Shown: positions 17,803 through 27,015 of the stretch, piece after piece
Numbering within the stretch: the first letter of the stretch is position 1
How the letters are laid out: the number at the start of each line of letters is the position of its first letter
NCBI GenBank assembly: GCA_029814805.1
Contig: CP122393.1
Span: 4,636,501 to 4,700,500, forward strand
Direction of reading: 5' to 3'
DNA: 64,000 nt
From: Geminicoccaceae bacterium SCSIO 64248
Lineage (GTDB): Bacteria > Pseudomonadota > Alphaproteobacteria > Geminicoccales > Geminicoccaceae
Position numbers and translations under genes: made by a program
Notes under the pieces: model-generated
What the model was told of the DNA's origin: nothing
Databases searched by the model: none
Seen by the model: the letters and a program-made list of their open reading frames with translations, nothing else

Positions 17803-17898
17803 CCCCAGCCGCCGCCCGCGATGGTCCGTGCCGGCGCCCTGCCGGCGCGAACATCGGCGGTGCGTCGTCGGTCCTGCATCCCGTCCGCGAAGGCCACC

Positions 17899-18381
17899 AT
17901 GACACGTGCGCTCGACGTTCTTCACTTCGTGCTCAAGCTGGCGCTTGGGCTTCTCGTCTTCGGGCTGCTCGTGCCCGTGGCCATGCAGATCCTGTCCCGG
18001 TTCACCGGGCTGATCCCGCGCTACATCTGGACGGAGGAGATCGCGCGGTTCTGCTTCGTCTGGATGATCATGGTCGGCGCCATGTGCGCCGTCCGTGACG
18101 GCACGCATTTCGACCTCGAAGTCCTGCCGGAGTCCGCCAATCCCAAGGTCGAGGCGGCGAAGCGGCTCTTCGTCCACCTGATGATCTTCATCGTCGCGAT
18201 CATCCTGATCTGGTACGGCTGGCGGCTCCTCCTGTTCGGCTGGTACCAGACGTCCGAGATCGCGGCGCTGCCGATGAACTGGATCTTCGTCGCCTGGCCG
18301 CTGATGGGCGTCGTCACCGTCCTGTTCCTGGCGGAGAAGGTCCAGGCCGAGATCGCGGTCTTGCGGAAGGCCCAGGCATGA
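17899..18381 (+). CDS. TRAP transporter small permease (DctQ family)
   Basis: Four-helix inner-membrane subunit of 160 aa, the usual DctQ size. Helices are visible near residues 8-30, 47-65, 92-112 and 128-148. The WTEEIARFCFVWMIMVGA motif in helix 2 is characteristic. ATG at 17899 was chosen over an upstream frame that lacks membrane character. Its end overlaps the DctM start by 4 bp. Confidence 0.9.
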   Translation: MTRALDVLHFVLKLALGLLVFGLLVPVAMQILSRFTGLIPRYIWTEEIARFCFVWMIMVGAMCAVRDGTHFDLEVLPESANPKVEAAKRLFVHLMIFIVAIILIWYGWRLLLFGWYQTSEIAALPMNWIFVAWPLMGVVTVLFLAEKVQAEIAVLRKAQA

Positions 18382-19682
18382 CGCCGGGCTTCGTCGCCGC
18401 CATCCTCTTCGGTGGCCTGTTCGTCCTCATCGTCTTGCGGGTGCCGGTGGCGTTCGCGCTGGCGCTCGCATGCATGCCGATCTTCATGCTGGAACCGCGC
18501 CTGACGCCTGTCCTGGTGCTGCAGGAGATGTTCCGCTCCTACAATTCCTTCGTGCTACTCGCCGTGCCTTTCTTCCTTCTGGCCGCAAACCTGATGAACG
18601 CCGCCGGGATCACCGACCGGCTGATCCGCATGTCGCGGGCGCTGGTCGGCCACCTCCCGGGCGGCCTCGGCCACGTCAACGTCGTCGTCTCGATGTTCTT
18701 CGCGGGCATATCCGGCAGCTCGACCGCGGACGCGGCCGGCATCGGCTCGCTGCTCATTCCGCAGATGAAGAAGGAGGGCTTCTCCTCCTCGTTCTCGGTC
18801 GCGGTGACCGCCTGCTCGTCCGTCATGGGCGTGATCATCCCGCCCTCGATACTGATGGTCGTCTGGGGCGGCCTCATGTCGGTCTCGATCGGCGGGCTGT
18901 TCCTCGCCGGGGTCGTGCCCGGCATCCTGATCGGCCTGTCCCAGATGCTGGCCGTCTACATCTATGCCCGGCGGCACGGCATGGGCCTGCACACGCGCGC
19001 GACGTTCGCCGAGCTGGCGGGCGCGTTCGCCGGCGCCTTCCTCGCCTTGATGACGCCCGTGATCATCGTGGGCGGCATCGTCGGCGGGTTCTTCACGCCG
19101 ACCGAGGCCTCGGTCGTCGCCGCCCTCTACGCCTTCGTCCTCGGCTTGCTCGTCTATCGCCGGCTCGGGCCGCGGCACGCGGCCTTCGTCTTCTACGACA
19201 CCGGCCGCTTCGCCGCGATCGCCCTGTTCTGCGTCGGCACCGCCAGCGCGTTCGGCTGGACGCTCGCCTACTTCAAGATCCCGGCGGCGCTGATCGCCTA
19301 TGTGCAATATCTCGATCTCGGCGTGATCGGCATGGGCTTTGCCGTCGCGATCGCCTTCCTGATCGTCGGCTGCTTCATCGACGCCATCCCGGCCATCATC
19401 ATCCTCGGCACCGTGCTGTTTCCGGTGACCCAGGAGGTCGGGATGCACCCCATCCACTTCGCCATGATCGGCGTCATCAGCATCGCGTTCGGCCTGGTGA
19501 CGCCGCCCTACGGCCTGTGCCTGCTGATCTCCTGCTCGATCGCCCGCATCCCGGTCAAGGCGGCGCTGCGCGACGTCGGCCTGATCCTGCTGCCCATGCT
19601 CCTGATCCTCGGCCTGATCATCGTGTTCCCGTCCATCGCCCTGTGGCTGCCACGCGTGCTGATGCCGCAATTCGTCAACTGA
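18378..19682 (+). CDS. TRAP transporter large permease (DctM family)
   Basis: Transport subunit of 434 aa with about 12 hydrophobic segments, the normal DctM length. Recognisable blocks are RVPVAFALALAC, FFAGISGSSTADAAGIGS (first hairpin), IIPPSILMVVWGGL and FFTPTEASVVAALYAF, then a second repeat ending in GLVTPPYGLCLL. Together with the two preceding genes it forms a complete sodium-driven TRAP importer. It converges on another DctM gene 40 bp away. Confidence 0.94.
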   Translation: MTPGFVAAILFGGLFVLIVLRVPVAFALALACMPIFMLEPRLTPVLVLQEMFRSYNSFVLLAVPFFLLAANLMNAAGITDRLIRMSRALVGHLPGGLGHVNVVVSMFFAGISGSSTADAAGIGSLLIPQMKKEGFSSSFSVAVTACSSVMGVIIPPSILMVVWGGLMSVSIGGLFLAGVVPGILIGLSQMLAVYIYARRHGMGLHTRATFAELAGAFAGAFLALMTPVIIVGGIVGGFFTPTEASVVAALYAFVLGLLVYRRLGPRHAAFVFYDTGRFAAIALFCVGTASAFGWTLAYFKIPAALIAYVQYLDLGVIGMGFAVAIAFLIVGCFIDAIPAIIILGTVLFPVTQEVGMHPIHFAMIGVISIAFGLVTPPYGLCLLISCSIARIPVKAALRDVGLILLPMLLILGLIIVFPSIALWLPRVLMPQFVN

Positions 19683-19722
19683 CGACGTCGCAGGGCCGCT
19701 GCTGACCGGGCCGGGCGCCTGG

Positions 19723-21072
19723 TCAGCCGCCGATGAGCGTGCGCGGCAGCCAGAGAACGATGGCCGGGAAGAGGATCACGAGGAACAGGCCCAGAAGCTG
19801 GATCAGCACGAAGGGGATGCTGCTGCGGTAGATGTCCCCGATCGTGACGCCGGGCGGCGCTATGCCCTTCAGGTAGAAGAGCGCATAGCCGAACGGCGGC
19901 GTGAGGAAGGACGTCTGAAGGTTGACCGCGACCAGGACCGCGAACCAGATCAGCGTCTCCTCGCTCGAAAGGCCGAGGCCAAAGTCGACGTTCGCGACGA
20001 TGGGTCCGAAAAGCGGCAGCGTGACGTAGCTGATCTCGATCCATTCGAGAACGAAGCCCAGGCAAAAGATCAGGAGCATGAGGGCGGCGAGGGTGGTGTA
20101 GGGGCCGCCGCCCAGGCCTAAAATCGCGTCCTCGACCATGTAGTCCCCGCCGAGGCGCTTGAACACGACGCTGAAGCACGTGGCGCCGAGCGCGATGAAC
20201 AGGATCATCGCCGTGGTCAGGCCGGTTTCGCGCACTGCGGATGTGAGGTTGCTCCAGGTGAGTTGGCCGACCATGGCCGCGATCAGGAGGGTGCCGAGCG
20301 CGCCGATGGCCGCAGCTTCGGTAGGCGTCGCGACGCCGGCGACGATCGAGCCCAGCACGCCCACGATGAGAAGGAGCGGCGCGAAGAGATCGCGCAGCAG
20401 TCGGATCACGAGCGCGCTCGTCCCCAGGCTCGGGGCGGCAGGCGGGGCAGGGGCCTTTTCCGGCGCGATCAGGACGGCGGCGACGATGTAGAGGATGTAG
20501 AAGCCACCCAGCAGAAGCCCGGGCAGAAGGGCTCCCATGAAGAGATCGCCGACGGAGATCTGCAGGATGTCGCCGACCAGGACGAGCATGATGCTGGGTG
20601 GAATGAGGATGCCGAGCGTGCCCGATGCGGTGATGACGCCGGAAGCCAGCTTCGGGTCGTAGCGCTGCTCCAGCATCGCCGGCAAGGCCAGCATGCCGAG
20701 AAGGACGACGGACGCGCCGACGATGCCCGTGCTCGCCGCCATGACGATGCCGAGCACGGCGACGGAGATGGCGAGCCCGCCCGGGCGGCCGCCGAACACG
20801 GCCTCGAGCGTGCGGAGAAGGTTGGCGGCGACGCCGGACTTCTCGAGCATCAGGCCCATGAACACGAAGAGCGGGATGGCGACCATCAGCCAGTTGGCAA
20901 GGTTGCCCGTGAAGATGCGCGAGACCACCGTGCCGAGAAAGGCGAGCGGGATGTCGCCGATGAACGTGAAGACCACGCCGAGACCCGCCAGAACGAACGC
21001 CACGGGATAGCCGGACATGATGCCCGCCAGGAGGCAGGCGATCATGAGCAGAGGCAGAACATACTCGTCCAA
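19723..21072 (-). CDS. TRAP transporter large permease (DctM family), second system
   Basis: Large TRAP subunit of 449 aa from an independent system on the opposite strand. It has GYPVAFVLAGLGV, the AASTGIVGASVVLLG hairpin, LIPPSIMLVLVGDILQISVGD, VATPTEAAAIGALGTLL and FLTPPFGYALFYLKG. The start codon is TTG, 4 bp after the small-permease stop, with GGGAGG overlapping the end of that gene. The short central insertion (residues 200-215) is variable in this family. Confidence 0.93.
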   Translation of the reverse strand: MDEYVLPLLMIACLLAGIMSGYPVAFVLAGLGVVFTFIGDIPLAFLGTVVSRIFTGNLANWLMVAIPLFVFMGLMLEKSGVAANLLRTLEAVFGGRPGGLAISVAVLGIVMAASTGIVGASVVLLGMLALPAMLEQRYDPKLASGVITASGTLGILIPPSIMLVLVGDILQISVGDLFMGALLPGLLLGGFYILYIVAAVLIAPEKAPAPPAAPSLGTSALVIRLLRDLFAPLLLIVGVLGSIVAGVATPTEAAAIGALGTLLIAAMVGQLTWSNLTSAVRETGLTTAMILFIALGATCFSVVFKRLGGDYMVEDAILGLGGGPYTTLAALMLLIFCLGFVLEWIEISYVTLPLFGPIVANVDFGLGLSSEETLIWFAVLVAVNLQTSFLTPPFGYALFYLKGIAPPGVTIGDIYRSSIPFVLIQLLGLFLVILFPAIVLWLPRTLIGG

Positions 21073-21076
21073 GGGC

Positions 21077-21673
21077 TCAACCCTCCCCGGCGGCGCGCGA
21101 ACCGCGGCTGTCGAGAAGCCGGGCGACGTTGACGAGGATGCGCCCCAAGGCGCTCCCGAACAGAAGGGCGAAGCCCACGGGGATGATCGCCTTGATCAGG
21201 TAGCGATCGACGAGGCCGCCATAGTCCGAGCCCTCGCCCGACTTGAAGGCGAAGCCGACGAAAGGGAGCGACAGCCAGACGATCAGGGCCGAGAACGGCA
21301 GGAGAAGAAGCAGATCGCCGATCAGGTCCACGATCGCCCGGCCGCGCTCGGAGAGGCGGTCGGCCACGAGATCGACCCGGACATGCCGGTCCTCGGCCAG
21401 GGCGAACGGCCCCGCGAGGATGACGAGCACGGCGAACAGGTGCCATTGCAGGTCGAACAGGCCCGTCATGGTGAGCTGTGTTCCGAGCAGCGGCAGGTCC
21501 GTGTTCCAGGCGAGAAGCGTGCCGGCACGCATGGCGTTGCCGGTCACGGCGACCAGGACCGCTGCGGTGATGGCAAGGACGAGCCATGCGGCGACCCGAC
21601 CGGGGAAGGCGCACCAGGCGAGGAGCGCCCTGCCGGCTCTCTCGAGCCGGCAGGCGGATGGTGTGAGGGTCAT
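21077..21673 (-). CDS. TRAP transporter small permease (DctQ family), second system
   Basis: A 198-aa membrane subunit, slightly longer than average DctQ because of a long loop between the first two helices. It includes LFDLQWHLFAVLVILAG and the RHVRVDLVADRLSERGRA segment, typical of DctQ proteins. Spacing is 16 bp from the binding-protein gene and 4 bp to the large permease, so all three are one operon. Confidence 0.88.
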   Translation of the reverse strand: MTLTPSACRLERAGRALLAWCAFPGRVAAWLVLAITAAVLVAVTGNAMRAGTLLAWNTDLPLLGTQLTMTGLFDLQWHLFAVLVILAGPFALAEDRHVRVDLVADRLSERGRAIVDLIGDLLLLLPFSALIVWLSLPFVGFAFKSGEGSDYGGLVDRYLIKAIIPVGFALLFGSALGRILVNVARLLDSRGSRAAGEG

Positions 21674-21689
21674 CGGCGGCGATGCGCGG

Positions 21690-22748
21690 TCAGAGCTTCG
21701 GCGAGGCCGAGACGGGCAAGGCCTGCAGGCTGTACCAGGGCTGCACCGTCTCCATGTACGCGTTGATCGAGTCCAAAGCCTCCTTGAAGATCGGATCGTT
21801 TGCGGCTTCCTCCTGGAGAACCTCCGCCGACGTTTCGCGCAACGCGTCGAGAACGGGATCGGGCAGTCGGAGCACCGTCACGCCCTGCTCCTCGAACCCT
21901 CGAAGCGTGTCGGCCTGCGGCTCGGCGGCGACGGCGAGCGACCACATCACGTTGGCGCGGCAGGCCGTGAGGTACAGGTTCTGCTCGGCCTCGGAGAACC
22001 CGTTCCAGACGTCCATGTTGATGATGAGGGAGTTCCAGCTCGCCGGCTGATGCCAGCCGGGAAAATAATAATATTTGGCGATGTCCGAGAAGCCGAGCGT
22101 CTTGTCGACGGTCGGCAGCGAGAATTCCGTGCCGTCGATGCGGCCGCGCTCCAGCGCCACGTAGATCTCGCCGCCGGGAATGAGCTGCGTGCTGGCGCCG
22201 AGCCGGTTCAGGACCTTGCCGCCGAGACCCGAGATCCGGAAACGCAGGCCTTTCAGGTCATCGACCGTCTTGATCTCCTTTTGGAACCAGCCTGCAGGCT
22301 CGGGCACGGTCAGGTGGCAGGGAAGCACCTTGACGTCGTAGGGGTCGTAAGCCTTTTGCAGGATCTCGAGCCCGCCCGCGTCCCACATCCAGCCGAGGAA
22401 GACCTCGGGTGACGGTCCGAACGGCATGGCGCCGGCAAGGCCTGCGACCGGGATCGCGCCCGCCCAATAGCCGACCCAATCCCAGCCCGCATCGATCGCG
22501 CCGGAGCTCACCGCGTTGAACACCTCGAGCGCCGGCACGAGATCGCCGGCACCGTGGACACGGAGGCCAAGCTCTCCCTCCGAGACCTGATCGAGGAGTT
22601 CCGCCAAGTGCTCGGCGCCTTCCCCGAGATAGGGCATCCCCTTTGGGAAGGTGCTGGCCACGTCCAGCGTGTCGGCCCGTGCGGCGGGCGGGGCGACCAG
22701 ATGCGTTGCGAGCAGAGCGGTCGCGAAGAAGGAGGCCGTCCACTTCAT
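21690..22748 (-). CDS. TRAP transporter substrate-binding protein (DctP family), second system
   Basis: Periplasmic receptor of 352 aa with signal MKWTASFFATALLATHLVAPPAARA. It has the DctP features DLKGLRFRISGLGGKVL with the conserved Arg and an RIDGTEF block. The GLGG-type pattern and FPGWHQP segment resemble the subgroup binding 2-oxo monocarboxylates or lactate, but I cannot be certain. ATG at 22748 is preferred; a frame from 22805 only adds a polar extension before the signal. Confidence 0.9.
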   Translation of the reverse strand: MKWTASFFATALLATHLVAPPAARADTLDVASTFPKGMPYLGEGAEHLAELLDQVSEGELGLRVHGAGDLVPALEVFNAVSSGAIDAGWDWVGYWAGAIPVAGLAGAMPFGPSPEVFLGWMWDAGGLEILQKAYDPYDVKVLPCHLTVPEPAGWFQKEIKTVDDLKGLRFRISGLGGKVLNRLGASTQLIPGGEIYVALERGRIDGTEFSLPTVDKTLGFSDIAKYYYFPGWHQPASWNSLIINMDVWNGFSEAEQNLYLTACRANVMWSLAVAAEPQADTLRGFEEQGVTVLRLPDPVLDALRETSAEVLQEEAANDPIFKEALDSINAYMETVQPWYSLQALPVSASPKL

Positions 22749-23118
22749 GTCATGGTTCCCTGATGATGGGCCTGTCCTGGCTTCGTGCAGCCTGCCGTTT
22801 GTCACGGCTTCGACGTCTGATCCGGAAGCGTGGGCATCGCATCGTTGCTTCCTGTTCCCTCCCGATCGGAACAGGGTGTTCGTTCGTGCTCGGACGCATT
22901 CCGGCAGCCGATCCTAGCGACATGCTCCCCGGTCGCAATGGTCCGCCGTCGAGGAAGTGGTTCTTCGTGGAGCCGGGCCGCGAATCCGGATGAAGAATGG
23001 AGAGACGGCGAGGAGGCGTCACACGGCCGGAGAGATCCCGGCGACGCTGGTCCGATCGCGGAGGCGGACCCGCCGACGAGAGGGCCTATGCGCTCTCCTG
23101 CCGCCGGCGCCCGGCCAC
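22749..23118. other. 370-bp non-coding gap between tctA and the leftward TRAP operon
   Basis: Open frames here are short, Arg-rich and lack family resemblance, so I call no gene. No clear T-tailed terminator or strong promoter could be picked out by eye. The gap suggests the TRAP operon is transcribed separately from the TTT operon upstream. Confidence 0.4.
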
Positions 23119-24624
23119 TCACTCGGCTTCCTGGAAGACTTCCTCGCGCTTGCGCGCAGACGACGGGACCAGGAACGCGACGATCACGGCTGCCGCCAGG
23201 AGGAGCAGTGCCGCCGAGAGCGGTCGCGTGACGAAGACCGAGAAGCTGCCGTCGCTGATCAGCATGGCACGCCGGAAATAGGCTTCCAGCGACTGGCCGA
23301 GGACGAAGCCCAGCAGCATCGGCGCGATCTCGCAGCCGAGCTGGACCAGCAGGTAGCCGACGACGCCGAAGACGGCCATCAGGAACACGCCGAAGACGTC
23401 GTTGGTGACGCTGTACACGCCGATGCAGGAAATCACGATGATCGAGGGGTAGAGATAGCGGTAGGGAATGCTCAGGATCTTCACCCAGATGAAGATCATC
23501 GGCAAATTGAGGATCACGAGGATCAGGTTTCCGATCCACATCGAGGCGACCAAGCCCCAGAACAGCGTCGGATTCGTGGCGATGACCTGGGGGCCAGGCT
23601 GAATGTTGTGCAGCATCAGGGCGCCGATCATCAAGGCCATCACCGCGTTTCCGGGCAGGCCCAATGTCAGCATCGGTATGAACGACGTCTGCGCCGCCGC
23701 GTTGTTTGCCGCCTCGGGCGCCGCTACGCCTTCGACCACGCCCGTGCCGAACGACCGGGGACGCCGCGAGACCTTCTTTTCCAGCGCGTAGGCGGCGAAG
23801 GACGACAGCGTGGCTCCGCCGCCCGGCAGGAGTCCAAGCACGGAGCCCAGGCTCGTGCCGCGCACGATGGCCGGCGTCATGCGACGAAGATCGTCCCGCG
23901 TCGGCCAGAGGCCGTCGATGGTCGTGGTCAGGAGCTGACGATGGGCGGCGCCGCCCGCGTTGCCGATGACCTCGGCGAGCCCGAATAGGCCCATCGCGAG
24001 GGCGACGAACTCGACGCCGTCGAACAGCTCCGGGAAGCCGGCCGTGAAGCGCTGTCCCCCCGATGTGATGTCCGTGCCGACCAGGCTGAGCAGCACGCCG
24101 ACCAGGATCATGCCGATCGCGCGCAGGATCGAGCCGTGGGCGAGGGCGACCGCGCCGATCAGCCCCAGCACCATCAGGGAGAAGTACTCGGCCGGCCCGA
24201 ACTGGAAGGCGAGACGCGAGAGGAACGGCGCGAAGGCCGCGACGAGCACGGTCGCGACCGTGCCGGCGACGAACGAACCGATCGCCGCCGTCGCCAGGGC
24301 GGTGCCGGCCCGGCCCTTGCGCGCCATCTGGTGCCCGTCGAGGCAGATGACGACCGACGAGGACTCGCCGGGGATATTGACCAGGATCGAGGTGGTCGAG
24401 CCGCCGTACTGCGAGCCGTAGAAGATCCCGGCCAGCATGATGACGGCGCTCTCCGGGGGAAGCGCGTAGGTCAGAGGCAGCAGCATCGCTATGGTCGGCA
24501 CGGGGCCGAGCCCGGGAAGGACCCCGATCGCGGTGCCGAGCACGACACCGATCGTAGCATAGCTCAGGTTCTGGAAGCTGAGCGCAGCCTCGAACCCCAT
24601 GGCCAGATGCTCGAGAAGCTCCAT
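23119..24624 (-). CDS. Tripartite tricarboxylate transporter large permease (TctA family)
   Basis: Inner-membrane subunit of 501 aa with about 12 helices. The family signature GVLPGLGPVPTIAMLLPLT at the N-terminus, GIFYGSQYGGSTTSILVNIP, RGTSLGSVLGLLPGGGATLSSF and FIPMLTLGLPGNAVMAL are all present. It couples ligand uptake from the TctC receptor to a cation gradient. The short cytoplasmic tail ends in Glu-rich residues. It follows tctB by 9 bp. Confidence 0.95.
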   Translation of the reverse strand: MELLEHLAMGFEAALSFQNLSYATIGVVLGTAIGVLPGLGPVPTIAMLLPLTYALPPESAVIMLAGIFYGSQYGGSTTSILVNIPGESSSVVICLDGHQMARKGRAGTALATAAIGSFVAGTVATVLVAAFAPFLSRLAFQFGPAEYFSLMVLGLIGAVALAHGSILRAIGMILVGVLLSLVGTDITSGGQRFTAGFPELFDGVEFVALAMGLFGLAEVIGNAGGAAHRQLLTTTIDGLWPTRDDLRRMTPAIVRGTSLGSVLGLLPGGGATLSSFAAYALEKKVSRRPRSFGTGVVEGVAAPEAANNAAAQTSFIPMLTLGLPGNAVMALMIGALMLHNIQPGPQVIATNPTLFWGLVASMWIGNLILVILNLPMIFIWVKILSIPYRYLYPSIIVISCIGVYSVTNDVFGVFLMAVFGVVGYLLVQLGCEIAPMLLGFVLGQSLEAYFRRAMLISDGSFSVFVTRPLSAALLLLAAAVIVAFLVPSSARKREEVFQEAE

Positions 24625-24633
24625 GGCTGGTCC

Positions 24634-25095
24634 TCAGTTCGACAGGATGCCGGGCCATGCCGGCACGGGCAGGCCCAGGCCCGCGATGAACACGGCGTGC
24701 CCTGCGAGCGCCAGCGCCAGGCCCAGGGCCGTCGCCGCGCCAAGCCGGAACGCCGGGTCCGCCCGGGATGCGATCAGGACCGAAAGGAGCGTCGCGGCAT
24801 ACAGGCCGAGGCTCGGCAAGGTAAGCCCGAACGCGACCACCGAGGCGATGATCGTGACCAGGGGGCGGAGCGCGATGACGATCGCCTCCTCGTCAGGACC
24901 TTCCCGCTTGGGGGCCGCGAGCAACATGATCGTGCCCAGGGCCGCGAGAATGAGACCGACCCAGGACGGGAAAAAGCCCCGGCCCATGCTCGACGGCGTG
25001 CCCAAGGGGTGATGCAGCCAGGCAATGACAGCAAAGACCCCTCCGACGCCGATGAACAGCAGGCTGGTCAGCGTCGATTTGCGCAGCAACGACAC
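24634..25095 (-). CDS. Tripartite tricarboxylate transporter small permease (TctB family)
   Basis: Four-helix membrane protein of 153 aa, the normal TctB length. The GTG at 25095 was chosen because GGAGAAG lies 6 bp upstream and the protein then opens with a membrane helix (LLFIGVGGVFAVIAWL). The upstream frame is Arg-rich and non-membrane. The RGFFPSWVGLILAALG segment is characteristic. Small subunits of TTT systems are poorly conserved, so context with tctA and tctC carries much of the call. Confidence 0.85.
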   Translation of the reverse strand: MSLLRKSTLTSLLFIGVGGVFAVIAWLHHPLGTPSSMGRGFFPSWVGLILAALGTIMLLAAPKREGPDEEAIVIALRPLVTIIASVVAFGLTLPSLGLYAATLLSVLIASRADPAFRLGAATALGLALALAGHAVFIAGLGLPVPAWPGILSN

Positions 25096-25157
25096 GATGG
25101 ACTTCTCCCTGCGTGGCAGCGTCTTCCGGCTGCCTCCATGAACGTGCGACCGACGAG

Positions 25158-25850
25158 CTAGAGCGCGCGCAACCCTGCCCGCTCGACCGCGCCGATCAGG
25201 TCGTCTTCCATCCGGTTGCGCTGGGCGAGGTGGTTCGCGGTCGCGCCGGCGACGTCGCCCGCGGCCAGCAGGTCGACCAGTTCGGCGTGCACGACGGTCG
25301 AGGTCGCCGTGACGTTGCGCAGGCGCAAAGCGACGAGATGAGCCCGCTGCACGAAGTCGCGGTGCTCGAGGCCGACCCGCGTGATCCAGGGATTGCCGCT
25401 CAGCTCCAGCAAGCCGCGATGGAAATGCTCGTCGGCGGCATGCCATTCCGCCAGACCGCCGCCGTCGGCATCGACCGCGCGCATCGCGGCGCACGCTTGG
25501 CGCAGCGGAGAGACGCCCGCTTCGCCCGGAGCGCGCGCCGCGATCAGCGACACCGCCTTGACCTCCAGCGCCGTGATCAGCTGATAGACGTGACGCATGT
25601 CGCGGACCTGCAGGAACGCGACCCGGGTCGCCTTGCGCGGCAGGACGTCGACATAGCCTTGGGCGTGCAGAAGGCGGATGGCATCGCGCACCGGGGTCCG
25701 GCTCATGCCGAGCTCGAGCGCGACGGCGGCGTCGTCGATATCGGCCCCGGCCGGGAGCAGGTCCGTGACGATCCGGTTCTTCAGCCAGGCATAGGCCTTG
25801 TCGACCAGGGAGACGGGATCCCGATCCTTGCGTTCGAGCGTGGCGTGCAC
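25158..25850 (-). CDS. GntR-family transcriptional regulator (FCD/FadR subfamily)
   Basis: Regulator of 230 aa with an N-terminal winged HTH (DKAYAWLKNRIVTD, then MSRTPVRDAIRLLHAQGYV) and a C-terminal all-helical FCD ligand domain. His-containing segments such as EWHAADEHFHRGLLELSGN supply the metal or ligand site usual in this subfamily. GTG at 25850 gives the family length; an ATG at 25901 would overlap the dehydrogenase gene. It sits within the TTT operon and probably responds to the transported acid. Confidence 0.85.
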   Translation of the reverse strand: MHATLERKDRDPVSLVDKAYAWLKNRIVTDLLPAGADIDDAAVALELGMSRTPVRDAIRLLHAQGYVDVLPRKATRVAFLQVRDMRHVYQLITALEVKAVSLIAARAPGEAGVSPLRQACAAMRAVDADGGGLAEWHAADEHFHRGLLELSGNPWITRVGLEHRDFVQRAHLVALRLRNVTATSTVVHAELVDLLAAGDVAGATANHLAQRNRMEDDLIGAVERAGLRAL

Positions 25851-25864
25851 GGACCCGAGCGCCC

Positions 25865-26971
25865 CTACGCCGCCGTCGCTTGCTGATCCATGGCCCGGCA
25901 TATCGCCGCCGTCACCGCCGTGGTCCGCTCTTTTCCTCCAAGGTCCGGCGGCAGGGCTTCGCCCTTGGCCAGGACCGATGCGACCGCCTTGTCGATCCGC
26001 CCTGCCGCCTCCGTCAGGGCACGGTCCTGGTGGCGTTCGCCCAGCCATTCCAGCATCATGGCGCCGGCCAGGATCGTTCCGATCGGATTCGCGATGCCCT
26101 GACCGGCGATATCGGGCGCGGAACCGTGCGCGGCCTGGAAGAAGCCGTTCGAGTCGCCGATCTCGGCGGACGGCGACATGCCCATGCCGCCGACCGTGAC
26201 CGCGCCGAGATCGGAGATGATGTCGCCGAACATGTTCTCCGTGACGATGACGTCGTAGAAGGACGGACGGCGGACCATGTGGACCATCATGGCGTCGGCG
26301 TAGCCGTAGTCGAGCTCCACGTCCGGAAAGTCCTCCGCCACCTGCTCGCAGACCTTGCGGAAGAAGGCGTAGCTTCGGAGCACGTTTGCCTTGTCGCAGA
26401 CCGTGACGCGCTTCTTGCCGTCCAGAGGCGCGCCGTTTCGTCGGCGTGCCAGCTCGAAGGCCTTGCGCGCGATGCGCTCGATGCCCTTGCGGGTCATGAC
26501 CAGCGTGTCGGTCGCGATCTCGTCGCGCAGATTGGTGCCCGAGCCCCGGCTGGCGTAGAGGCCCTCGGTGTTCTCGCGCAGGATGACGTAGTCGATATCG
26601 CCGGCCGCCATGTTCTTGAGCGGTGATTCCACGCCGGGGTGCAGGCGGATCGGACGTATGTTGGCGTAGAGGTCGAGCCGGAAGCGAAGCTGCAGGCCGA
26701 ACTCGATGCCGGCCTCGGTCCCGTCGGGATACACCACGCCCGGAATGCCGGCGGCACCGTGCAACACGGCATCGGCCGTCTTACACGCAGCGAAGGTCTC
26801 CTCCGGAAGCGCGGTGCCGTGCGTGCGGAAATGGCCCGCGCCGGCCGGGTGCTCGACCAGGTTGAACGCGCGGCGACCCGCGGCGGCGCAGATGGTCTCG
26901 AGGGCCGCACTGCAGACCTCGGGTCCGATGCCGTCGCCAGGCACGACAGCGATCTCATACGTCTTCGACAC
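25865..26971 (-). CDS. Tartrate/isopropylmalate-type NAD-dependent beta-decarboxylating dehydrogenase
   Basis: Metal- and NAD-dependent oxidative enzyme of 368 aa acting on a 2-hydroxy dicarboxylate. The N-terminus is SKTYEIAVVPGDGIGPEV; substrate loop LRENTEGLYA, the catalytic Lys region VCDKANVLRS and the metal-binding D-x-x-x-D in DIISDLGA follow. The NAD site HGSAPDIAGQGIANP is also present. GTG at 26971 is chosen because GAAGGA sits 7 bp upstream; a TTG at 26989 would add six residues. Between a TTT receptor and TTT permeases, tartrate or D-malate is the likeliest substrate. The exact substrate needs assay. Confidence 0.88.
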   Translation of the reverse strand: MSKTYEIAVVPGDGIGPEVCSAALETICAAAGRRAFNLVEHPAGAGHFRTHGTALPEETFAACKTADAVLHGAAGIPGVVYPDGTEAGIEFGLQLRFRLDLYANIRPIRLHPGVESPLKNMAAGDIDYVILRENTEGLYASRGSGTNLRDEIATDTLVMTRKGIERIARKAFELARRRNGAPLDGKKRVTVCDKANVLRSYAFFRKVCEQVAEDFPDVELDYGYADAMMVHMVRRPSFYDVIVTENMFGDIISDLGAVTVGGMGMSPSAEIGDSNGFFQAAHGSAPDIAGQGIANPIGTILAGAMMLEWLGERHQDRALTEAAGRIDKAVASVLAKGEALPPDLGGKERTTAVTAAICRAMDQQATAA

Positions 26972-27015
26972 GTCTTCGTCCTTCAGCAAAAAATGAGCGA
27001 TCAGGTTGCTCGTGA